From: Pisaster brevispinus
Lineage: Eukaryota > Echinodermata > Asteroidea > Forcipulatida > Asteriidae
Direction of reading: 5' to 3'
Length of the DNA: 64,000 nt
Assembly: GCA_023634235.1 (NCBI GenBank)
Contig: JAMKCF010000007.1
Location: forward strand, 4,754,001-4,818,000
In this document: positions 25,986 to 33,614 of the stretch, piece after piece
Layout of the letters: each line of letters opens with the position of its first letter
Position numbering within the stretch: the first letter of the stretch is position 1
Made by a program: the position numbers and the translations under genes
The notes under the pieces: model-generated
What the model was told of the DNA's origin: nothing
Databases searched by the model: none
The model's input: only the letters and a program-made list of their open reading frames with translations

Positions 25986-28820
25986 TGTTTGCATTTTCTT
26001 CTCACGGCAAGTTGGTTCTGACATTGAGTTAAAGATTTATATCAAAAGGAGGTCTGTGGCTGTAACATAGCATTACGAATTCAAGCACTCTCTCTATACA
26101 TTTGATACGGATGTGGGTGGGGTTCATAATTCCATGTACAGCCACATTCCTGCTTCGGGCATTTACGCACTGATGTAGAAATAATTTGGTTGATTGATTG
26201 ATTGATGACGACACAGCCCCATTAAATGTTGTCCTATCAACCCCTAAACGTAGTTACTAATATAAAGAGCATAATGTATCGGTTTGATTTCCTCCACCAG
26301 GCTGACCCAGATCCGCCTCTTCCACCCAGTAGATACCGTGCCACTGCCATCGATGTAGGAGGTAAAGAACTACAGACATACAACAGTTCCCACTTGTTTC
26401 CTTCTTCTTTCGGTTTTCCTAATATCTCTTCGGTTGCATGATGTCGTTCCCCTTTTAATTTCTTTGATTGATAACGTTGATAATTTGCAAACTGTTCATT
26501 TTTGTTATCATGTACAGTGCTCCTTAAAGGAAATTTACCTAGGCCTACATTATTTAAAAACTGATCAATGAATACTTTTGTTTTAAAATATTATTCAAAA
26601 ACACTTTCTCTTTAACAACCCTGCAGTGAGGGCCGCTGTCAGCTCAGGTGGGCTGTCATGTAATAACTAATATTTCTATTGTCTTAACAATACCGTACAC
26701 ACTGGTCAGCTCATGGGCCATAATACCCTAGTGCTGGACCACGCCACACGTCCTAGAGGTGGGTGTCAAAACAGGGTCCAGTGATTTGGCTCAAAGGTGG
26801 CCGGGCAAATTACTGTAAAGCATCCATTGTGTACATAGATGGTATGTCAATTGTCAATGGTAGATGAAACCAATTTATATAACTTAGTCTATATTGAGCA
26901 AACAAGCCCAAGGAACACCTGGACATGTAAACAACACACTAAGATTTTAAAAGAAATCGTTGAAAAAAAGAAAAAGCAAAACAAACCCTCTTGATGGAAA
27001 AAGATGTGCTGACAACGTAACACGGGGCAACGAGTTGCAACCAAACTTACCTTCACTGGTGGGTTTTACATTTAAGGTGACAATTATTTTGGTGATATTT
27101 GCAGGTACGGTGAGCAACGCCAACCTGCGGTGGTTATCTACAGAGTTAGGGAATGAGTGGGAGTCACTGTCAGCCGCATTGGGCATTAAGAGAAGTCGTC
27201 TACAGAGCATCAAGCGAAACAATCCCATCAAGGTAAGAGTAGAATTTCGCCCGGTCCCCAGCGCCTCGTCCAAAGGCGCTGGGATTGGCTGACGTATATA
27301 CGCGCATGCGTATTGGACCATTCCACCTTGACCTAATAACCCCCGGTCACCTCTTCCTGTTTACGTAATATTCGATTATCATTAGTAATGTAGCTCTATT
27401 GTGCAAATCAATTGCAAATCATTGTTGACATTCTTTGCCATGTTCTCAAAATATGACTCAATCGCAACATTCTTCTTGCTACTTTACAAAGGAAGGTTGC
27501 GAGTTATTGGTTTGAATTGTCCACGGGGCTTCTATGCATTGTCATACCGTGTGTGTACATTTTCACACAGATTCCCGGGTCAGACTGACCCCTGACCCAG
27601 AGAGATAGGTCAGGCCCCCCCGACCCGGAACTGTATCAATTCTTACCAGTGAACCTTTATGTATCCCAAAGCCCCCCCCCCCCCCCCCCGCTTCATTTAT
27701 GTTGGAGCTACATTGTAGGTACATGGTACTATGGGCAACAGCAGGACTGGGCTACATTGACGTCTTGTTCTTATTTGTCTTACATCCGTGAACATACCTT
27801 TCAATTCCTGAGTTTTCTTATTTTTTGATAATGTCTTTATACGATTGTGTATAATAATTTGTGTTTTTGATATTTGTTTGTTCTTGACTAATGTTTTGTT
27901 TTTATTGTATTTTTTATACGTATATTACTTTTTTGATAGTGATTTAGTTCGTGTTTGGTCAATCCACAGGCTGCTGTTTGTTTTTTGTATTTCCCATATT
28001 CCTCTGATAATTCTTTGTCTGATTGTTTTTTAATGTCTTCTGTATAATATACCAGTACTGTAATGTTATTTCAAGCCTGAATGAATAAATAGGCCTAGGC
28101 TTTAGTAAAATAAAATAATCGACTTCAGAAATGTATTTAAAAGTGTGGAATTCTGCTAGCGACCGTTAGGTGTAAATGTCTTGTTTTGGAGACGCCATAA
28201 AACTATCGGTGAAGTATGTGCGACCATAGCTTGAGAAACCCCACCACTTGCTTCATTGCTCAGCATTGAACCTTGCAGAAAATAACATTACAGGATTACA
28301 TTATATTATTATTTAGTTATTTGCAAAAGGAAAAAAAAAGAGGTGACAGTTCAATAAAAACCAAAATGAATCATAAAATACATTGTATTTACAGAGCAAA
28401 ATATATTAGAAAATATTTTTGAAAGTTTAAATGTGGACTATACTAACTTCCTTGTTTTAAATATAAATATGAAATGCAAAATTTGAACGGTTTTATTTTT
28501 GTAGGCCTATAATTATGAACATTTGGTAATGGTTAGATGTCAGTATGGACACAGAGAGCCACAGTTCTCCCGTGTGTTTCAACGAATTCAAATAATTTTC
28601 TTGGTTTTCTTCTCGCAAGGTGGACCAGCAAGTCCTTGATATGTTGGTGACGTGGAGGAGCATGCTACCGCGAGCTTACGACAAAGAGAGGAAGTTATGC
28701 CGGGCCCTGGTCAAATGTGGCCGGTACGACCTGGCCGAGGAGCTGAAAGAGAGAGACGCGACGGCCACGGAGTTTAGTAACAATAACAATGTCAATATGC
28801 TCGATGTTGATGACTATTGA
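17228..28820 (+). CDS. DTHD1: ZU5/death-domain protein, DTHD1-like
   Basis: Eleven exons join in phase: 17228-17852, 18570-18930, 19675-19755, 19860-20036, 20423-20835, 22176-22436, 23448-23643, 25540-25725, 26301-26361, 27105-27232, 28620-28820. Every junction is GT-AG and the total gives about 895 codons ending at TGA 28818-28820. Order of parts: Ala-rich helix, Glu/Asp-rich region with a Lys/Arg patch, a first ZU5-like region, a second ZU5 region, an Ala/Pro linker, a central region and a C-terminal death domain. ZU5-ZU5-DD without LRRs or Ig domains fits DTHD1 better than PIDD1 (LRRs) or UNC5 (Ig/TSP, membrane). It is presumably a cytoplasmic adaptor acting through death-domain contacts. 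The 5' end is not settled: exon 17228 starts mid-codon. AATAAA signals occur at 29249 and 29358. Confidence 0.75.
18570..18930 (+). CDS. Exon: first ZU5-like region
   Basis: Acceptor 'attctccag', donor 'gtgagt'. After one carried-over base the frame is open for 120 codons: LNLPDDDVTDDEIGC, VVRYKEEYFTN, then ELEVPIAVAIPYNVSAR and EFVVKFRGGNEDAW. The hydrophobic alternation ending in an IPY strand resembles ZU5-fold repeats of PIDD/ankyrin-type proteins. There is an equally long open frame on the opposite strand, but only the plus-strand reading has splice sites in phase with both neighbours. Confidence 0.8.
18991..19114. mobile_element. Palindromic MITE, ~124 bp
   Basis: Terminal inverted repeats 'ctgaacctttcgggca' and 'tgcccgaaaggttcag' match perfectly over 16 bases, with further imperfect pairing inside (including an 'accaatcaga'/'tctgattggt' pair). 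It lies in the intron between exons 18570 and 19675. Confidence 0.75.
19356..19502. mobile_element. Palindromic MITE, ~147 bp
   Basis: Ends 'ccaggggtagatttcacaaa' and, inverted, 'tttgtgaagtcgacccctgg'. The interior is built of repeated 'actagtc', 'taacttagg' and 'cctaggac' blocks that can fold back. Intronic. Confidence 0.75.
19675..20036 (+). CDS. Two exons: start of the second ZU5 domain
   Basis: Exons 19675-19755 and 19860-20036, both phase 0 at each end, with donors 'gtattt' and 'gtcggt'. They read LMDMLEPNNGLAIAEEL, then GPFAEVRTYNLGSFAVVSRL, and GGVVKSSSDSRMNVSYPPGV. The last segment is the diagnostic ZU5 opening, in which a Gly-Gly strand is followed by a VxxPPG turn (SYPPGVCSL here). 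The first exon's acceptor has a poor pyrimidine tract, but a stop at 19672 forces the exon to begin after it. Confidence 0.75.
20423..20835 (+). CDS. Exon: rest of ZU5 and Ala/Pro/Thr linker
   Basis: Starts after 'tgtgtttaag', ends in phase 2 at a 'gtaagg' donor. It completes the ZU5 domain (LIAASPIIHLSHSPGKPF, PVTVTIPCPPNPLK; the IPCPP turn is typical), then a low-complexity linker (ATTANSTAGK), then a Trp-containing segment (RQSNWGYWNEVEN). It is GC-rich compared with the flanking introns. Confidence 0.8.
20889..20994. mobile_element. Short palindromic MITE, ~106 bp
   Basis: Inverted ends 'taggtggcagcagacttac' and 'gtaagtcttctgccaccta' (18 of 19 pair). It lies 53 bases into the intron after exon 20423. 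Confidence 0.75.
21590..21905 (-). mobile_element. tRNA-derived SINE (second family)
   Basis: On the minus strand the head reads 'ggttggctcagtggttt' (box A) and 'ccggttcgatacccgc' (box B). It is followed by a body with 'gtgggttttcgcctg' and 'ggggttttcctctcacg', resembling the conserved central domain of broadly distributed metazoan SINEs. It is a different family from the array SINE. Intronic; the 3' boundary is uncertain. Confidence 0.6.
22176..22436 (+). CDS. Exon: central region
   Basis: Acceptor 'tttcctcaaag', donor 'gtatga'. It enters in phase 2 and leaves in phase 2. It reads RYPAKNIAQTFEKALQI, YATIVLHHRED, VVVQCVPSRQLESAL, LRRLNQEGYEGPPEP: alternating strand and helix. It could be a second half of a UPA/ZU5-linked module, but I see no clear signature. 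Confidence 0.75.
23448..23643 (+). CDS. Exon: central beta-rich region
   Basis: Acceptor 'ccttttcag', donor 'gtgagt'. It completes an Arg codon, then reads FTGNIKIVGRDQITFTF, RRNVVEFSIEETNK and GMAEFYGRPRITL. The strand-rich pattern suits a UPA-like or beta-sandwich extension after ZU5. Leaves in phase 0, matching the next exon. Confidence 0.8.
23828..25060 (+). mobile_element. 5'-truncated L2/CR1-type non-LTR retrotransposon
   Basis: Reverse-transcriptase palm and thumb followed by the usual C-terminal region: SVPQGSVLGPQLF, then YHMYADDLQLS with the catalytic YADD. After a frameshift near 24105 come KLEACVSDIQQWM, KLNEDKTEFIVLGS, SYLDNCNSLLFGLP, VQNAAARLVT and LHWLPVRERISYK. This block order is typical of the L2/CR1 group. 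The copy begins inside RT (MDHSILLDRL), lacks the endonuclease, and ends in a short (tat/att)n run near 25035-25058 rather than poly(A), again L2/CR1-like. It sits in an intron in the sense direction and is inactive. Confidence 0.9.
25147..25385. mobile_element. TIR-type MITE, ~240 bp
   Basis: Left end 'cctatttcatagcgctgctt' and right end 'agcagcgctatgaaatgg' form an inverted pair with few mismatches. Intronic. Just to the right, 'gccgttaagcagc' repeats part of the motif again. Confidence 0.65.
25540..26361 (+). CDS. Two exons: charged linker and Pro-rich segment
   Basis: Exon 25540-25725 (after 'actacgcag', donor 'gtgatg') reads VLLREADAKAAEKES, SDKKKPDGDGMIGGRDY and IETDLICKLPVSIPK. Exon 26301-26361 (after 'ctccaccag', donor 'gtaaag') reads ADPDPPLPPSRYRATAIDVG and leaves in phase 1. 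They form a flexible linker between the central region and the death domain. Confidence 0.75.
25955..25986. repeat. (GT)n followed by poly-G run
   Basis: A short GT microsatellite passes into an uninterrupted G tract of about 17. Intronic. A similar homopolymer C tract lies near 27671-27690. Both are error-prone places for sequencing and assembly. Confidence 0.8.
26362..27104 (+). other. Intron, no internal gene seen
   Basis: Bounded by 'gtaaag' and 'gatatttgcag'. AT-rich with no recognisable element. It interrupts the Gly codon just before the death domain. Confidence 0.6.
27105..27232 (+). CDS. Exon: death domain, N-terminal half
   Basis: Completes a Gly codon and reads NANLRWLSTELGNEWESLSA, then LGIKRSRLQSIKRNNP. 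This is the first part of a death-fold: helix 1, the W-x-x-L-A-like 'WESLSAALG' turn between helices 1 and 2, and the helix 2-3 segment with a trailing Asn-Asn-Pro. Phase 0 exit at 'gtaaga'. Confidence 0.85.
27233..28619 (+). other. Intron within the death domain, no gene seen
   Basis: 1.4 kb of AT-rich sequence between 'gtaaga' and 'tcttctcgcaag'. It has a poly-C run near 27671 and T-rich stretches near 27780-27920. I see no conserved element. Confidence 0.6.
28620..28820 (+). CDS. Terminal exon: death domain, C-terminal half
   Basis: Reads VDQQVLDMLVTWRSMLP, DKERKLCRALVKCGRYDLAE, EELKERD, then an Asn-rich acidic tail (NNNNVNMLDVDDY) and TGA. The 'LLxxW...LCRAL...GRYDLAEEL' pattern is the classic helix 4-6 part of a death domain, supporting a homotypic interaction role. 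Confidence 0.9.
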   Translation: MDQQVLDMLVTWRSMLPRAYDKERKLCRALVKCGRYDLAEELKERDATATEFSNNNNVNMLDVDDY

Positions 28821-29934
28821 GTCGTTGAGGGCGGGGTATGATTGGGATGGAGGAGGAGGAAAGCGGGAAACTGACACCAAAAGGACAATTATTTTGACCC
28901 CCGGCACAACGCAGAGCGCACTTTACGCGCACCTATATCCTAGCCTGTCCGATATCTTGGAAGTCAAAAATGCACATAAAGGAATTGACTTGCAAAATGG
29001 CAGAAATGGTGGAGCCGCATTTTGCGGAGTTGCGTTCCTCGTTGTGCAAGAAGACAACAGGAAATGGATAAGCAGGTTTGTAAAATTTAAAAGAGTGATT
29101 GTCGTCATGATCAAAGCAGATCTGTGGCCGTACATGAATTCGTGAACTCGCACCCATCAGTAACAGCACGCGCGCGGGCGCACCCCCTTTAATGACAACG
29201 GTCTAGAAAATGTGCCCTGTTCGGCTGTGGTTGTCTTAGCCACGTGGCAATAAATTATTGCTTGCATGTACGGGAGGTCGGGACTAGGAAAAGAGACGGG
29301 GGTTCATAAATACCGTTTATGTTATTTCTGAATCCACGATGTGCCGTACTCGTTGATAATAAAAGGGCTCGGTTTGACTGAAATTATGTTTTTGTGCTGA
29401 ATTCTTTAGAGAAAAAAAATCATGACCAGAGTTTTATTTTGTTCTCACTTCATGAACCGTTTTCAGAAGAAAAAAGAAGAAGAAGAAGAAAAAAAAACAA
29501 AAACACACACACACCACACTTTACGGTTTTTCGTGTACAGCAGGTATGTAGACCTTTTTGAATTAAAGCTGGAATTTTTTTTTTCATTATCACCTCTTAT
29601 AGTCACCAAATGTATTGAAACACCAAATGTATTGATGAACACCTTCATATCACCACCACGCCACCTTCGCCATTGGTTGAATCATGTTATTTTGATAATG
29701 TGATGAGGTAATTAATTATTTGTTGTTATTTGGTGTTTTTTTATTATTAAAACGAGAAGTTCATTGCTGTTTACAAGCGGGGTAAATACCAGATGGATAG
29801 TATTAGTTCTACATTTTCACATCGTTGGTTTTCTTCCTAAAGGCACCATTATTTTTAGCCGGTGTGGCATTAGATTCTGCCCCCTGGAGATTCTGTGTCA
29901 CCCACCTCCCCCCTCCCATTACGGCGAACTGTGT
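28821..29934. other. 3' UTR and intergenic sequence
   Basis: Likely 3' UTR to one of the AATAAA signals at 29249-29254 or 29358-29363. Beyond lies a purine-rich run near 29465-29500 and plain AT-rich sequence with no gene seen. Confidence 0.5.
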
Positions 29935-30040
29935 ACAAACTTCTTCTGATAGCGCCCTCTTTTGAATCAACCTCCTTCAGCCCATGTTAGTTTCCCATAA
30001 CGGGGGACAGAATCTCCGGGGTACAAGGTTTCCCTGTGAC
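29935..30040 (+). repeat. Dispersed repeat, one arm of an inverted pair
   Basis: The segment with 'gatagcgccctcttttgaat' and 'aacctccttcagcccatg' reappears in reverse at 30930-31030. A diverged relative lies near 23030-23115 ('ggtagcgcgttcttttgaat'). The two arms bracket about 0.9 kb that includes the 30365 MITE. Confidence 0.6.
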
Positions 30041-30364
30041 ATCGGTCTTGAGAGACTTCTTATATTATTTACCATATCTTCTTCATTATACAAAGCACTT
30101 TGTATTAAATAAATATGAGCAAAGACGAATGACAAGTTTATAGTTTATTTGTGTCTATATCTATTATTGATAAGTCTGATAGGACCTTGGGACTTTAATT
30201 AACATTGTGAAAGGCAAATTAAAAAAATTATTGAAAACATTCATAACTCATTTTGGTATTGTACGTAAAAATTGAACACAAATAGCTCTGTGTGCGGGTC
30301 TTGTCCGAATAAGCCAATTGCGAGTTAGATTTTAATACATGTCTAGTACAATGACTTGCCACCA

Positions 30365-30776
30365 GTTAGGTCTGTATAGGTTACGTTTGGTTATCACTCT
30401 TAAAAATTAGTGGCAATCAAAACTTACTTGGTTAGAAGTACAGCAGCTTTCAATAGTATAAAGCACTCTGAGAGTCATTTCATTTCGAAGTAATGTGGTT
30501 ATGGAAAAAGATATCAGTTTTTATCCCCAAAAATGGAATCTGAGAAACGTTACTGTCAGTAACGTTTCTCAGAATGTGTATTCCAATTACGGATTTTTAA
30601 ATTTCTTCCTGTGTGGACGTAACCGCTCCGGAATTTCGGCGATATCTCAAAAATGCTACCACCTTTTGAAATTAAATTTTAACAGGTTACTTTTATTGTA
30701 TATTATATACATTTATATAGGACTAAAAAACAACCAAACAATTCAAAACACCCAAAGGTATACACGTTCCCTTTAA
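30365..30776. mobile_element. Hairpin MITE, TTAA-flanked family, copy 2
   Basis: Homologous to 15772-16158. It contains a perfect hairpin, 'gagaaacgttactg' against 'cagtaacgtttctc', near 30541-30571, and ends 'gtatacacgttccctttaa'. The left end is diverged. Confidence 0.6.
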
Positions 30777-30929
30777 ATTTGAATTCCTCATATATGGAGG
30801 CAGTTATGTCACATGGTTCGTGGCAAGCTTTTGCGTAGTTACGTCAGAGACGGGGAACCCCTTTTGGTGACATGCACAATTCTGAATGTCTTGTGTATGC
30901 ACGGAGCTGGCACAATGGTACCGGTGTCA

Positions 30930-31030
30930 TAAGGAAATCTATCCCCAAGCGGTTTTGTCCCCCATGTGGGAAATGAACGTGGGCTGAAGGAGGTTGATTC
31001 AAACGAAGGCGCTATCGGAAGAAGTATTGT
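30930..31030 (-). repeat. Dispersed repeat, second arm of the inverted pair
   Basis: Reverse complement of the 29935 repeat ('ggctgaaggaggttgattca', 'aaggcgctatcgg'). Confidence 0.6.
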
Positions 31031-31107
31031 AGAATCACTTGCTAGGGCATATACAAAAGCTTGCCCCGAACCATGTGACTTGAAGTAACTAATTATATAG
31101 ACCTTTC

Positions 31108-31284
31108 TATAGACCTTATGCACATGACGTCATTTAATTAGGGCGCCCTCGCCCTGAGGTCAAACGGAGGTTGTTCATTGGCCAATCGTGTGTGCCGTGC
31201 GTACAAAACTGTGCGGTTTTTATTGTTTCGTCATAGACTTACCTCTAAGTTGGCGGCTGGATGACGTCTATGCATAAGGTCTAT
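31108..31284. mobile_element. TIR-type MITE, ~177 bp
   Basis: Left end 'tatagaccttatgcacatga' followed by cgtcat; right end, inverted, gives 'aatagaccttatgcatagac' followed by gtcat. About 23 of 25 bases pair. The interior has 'ggccaatcg' and 'gccctcgccctgaggtc'. Confidence 0.7.
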
Positions 31285-31886
31285 TGCAACGTCACAGCTC
31301 GAGTTTTTGTCAACCGAGGTTGGAAAACTATGGAAAGCCATAAATGCCAAACCAAAACAGATAGCCACAGTTTGTAACAATGTTACACACATAAATAAAA
31401 AATAGTGCTGATCTGTTAGGAACCAAAGCAACCAGTCATGGGAGTTGTTTTTTGAAGGTTTGCAGGTAATTGGTCACAACGTTTGTTCACAAATTTAGTG
31501 TTTTGGTAACATTCGGCCGTCCATGCAAAGCAACATAAGAAATGAAGGTCTGTAGTATGTCTCTAACACAAAATGGATTAACCGCAGGACTAATTAATCA
31601 AATAACAATGTGATATTTCAAAGCCACACTTTCAGGGGTTATGGGTCGGGGTGCTGGGCAGGAGACTCACTCTGACTCCTTCTTTGCTTTGTGAGTGTAC
31701 AGTGTGCAGTTTTTTGTCTTCAATCCAGATTCGCTTGTCCATTGTTTTTGGTGTTTCTAGAATCAGCCACGTGGACACATGGGCCGTTCGCTAAGCATTT
31801 GGCTCCAAGTTCAAGTTTACAATTTTGGAGCAGATTCATGAAGTTAGTTTTCTGGAGGAGTAATGGTCCTCTACTGATAAAGGACG
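31285..31886. other. Intergenic, no feature seen
   Basis: AT-rich; short open frames lack splice or domain support. Confidence 0.5.
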
Positions 31887-32630
31887 AGCGTTCACCAAAA
31901 ATACAAAACGCACAAAATTACGTCTCAAATGTAGACAATAAATTTCCTGTAACTAATTAATTCTTTACCAGAAGCAGTACACAATAATAATAGTACGGCA
32001 CAGTCACAGTGAATAATAATATTAATTTAAAATGTGAAGGTCAAGAATAAAAACGTGGCTGGCGATAGACTTGATTGGCAACGTTCTGTATTGCGAGTTG
32101 CAACACGAATTACTGGAGAAGAGATGTATGTATCGCACGAAAATCTCGATCAAGCCGATCCAGATTATAGACTTTCCCAGTCCCCCCGAGTCAGCATCAC
32201 AAACAGTCGATGTTGCGCCCTCTACCGGTGACTAATACAAAAAAAACAGCGTCGCTAATTAAGACTAGGCTGTACTACTTTACGCTACCACACATACCAA
32301 ATTTACAAGATATACGATTCAACTATCCCTCTAAAATACATTATTTCTCTGACCAAAATATTATCTTAACCCAAAGCATTACTCACGGAGAGTGCTAACA
32401 AATAATCCCTCCTAGATAATGAATACTGCGAACAACATGCTGCCTCGAAATTAGAGATAATTACCCACAGAAAATGGAAGGCGCCCTTTTCCTGCTAAAA
32501 GCTAAACGGAAAGAGAACAGTCCAAAGGTTGGGAACACAAACTTACTTTATCAGAAAAATATACAAAAAAGACAGTTGCATCAAAGTAAGATTGAGGGCG
32601 CACTTGCGTTCAATACATTGCTCTCTATTG
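31887..32630. repeat. Dispersed ~740 bp repeat, copy 1
   Basis: Aligns over its length with 52914-53640: both share 'caccaaaaatacaaaacgca', 'agcagtacacaa', 'agtacggcacagtcacagtg' and 'ccaaaggttg'. No coding potential conserved between the two. It is probably a mobile-element piece of unknown class. Confidence 0.65.
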
Positions 32631-32939
32631 CTACTGCATTTGTGACAAATTCAATATAGAAAATGTAAAACACAATCAAATGACATTTTTATCAAATAAC
32701 AGGATTACTAACTATCGGAGTCTAAATTATGATTTCGCATGAAATTTCTACCTGTGATAAATCTCAAGAGATGTTTCTGAAAAAACAAAATATAATTTTA
32801 ATTTGTAAGCATTGAAACTAATCGTGACATAGTTCTCTCTCTTTCTCTACAGTAGCCAATCCCGTAAGTTGTCTTATTTAAAATATATTTTTCAGCCCCC
32901 CCCTCCCCACCGTCGAGAAAAAATGCATTCTCTGTCAGA

Positions 32940-33090
32940 TCAACAACCACACTTAGGGGAGACGGACGAATCCCCCCCCAAAAAAAAAAAACAAAAAAAA
33001 CAAACAAACAGAAAAAAAAACAAAACAACAACAACAACAGCAAATAAATAAATAAAAAATAAATAAATAAATAAAAATAAAAAATAAAAC
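32940..33090. repeat. A-rich simple sequence
   Basis: Runs of aaaaaaaaac, (caaa)n, (caa)n and (aaat)n. Low complexity. Confidence 0.85.
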
Positions 33091-33614
33091 AATTATTTCT
33101 GTCTGGAAAGCTTTGGAAAATCGAAAAAGTAGAATTTAGCGTTGGTAATTTTGATTGCCGTAATTCAAAATGAAACCTGAGTGGTATGAACGTGCACATT
33201 ATACATTTCGTGTATGTTTTCACGGAACCCAAAACAGTTTGATGTTCTGTTCCTCGAGACCAGAGGATGGGAATGAATTTGTTTTTTTTGTAACCAATTT
33301 GATTTACTATTATAAATTTTTAAGGCACATAGTACCATTCACAAATATTGTGTCAAGTTTGTTTGAAGAAAACACAAATATTATAGAAAATCTTGTCAGA
33401 AGTAATGCCTTTAAGATCGCACAACAAAACTAATCTATTTTGTTAACAACTAATAAGAAAAAGAGCTCACGATATTGATGACAATGAGGTCAAAGATCAA
33501 GGTTGTTGTGATACGTCACAAAATGGTTATTAACGCCTGAAATCTGATGTCATGTGATTTGTTTCTCCGTTTCGCTACAAAAGTGACGGTTGGTCGTGTA
33601 TTACCGCACGGAAC

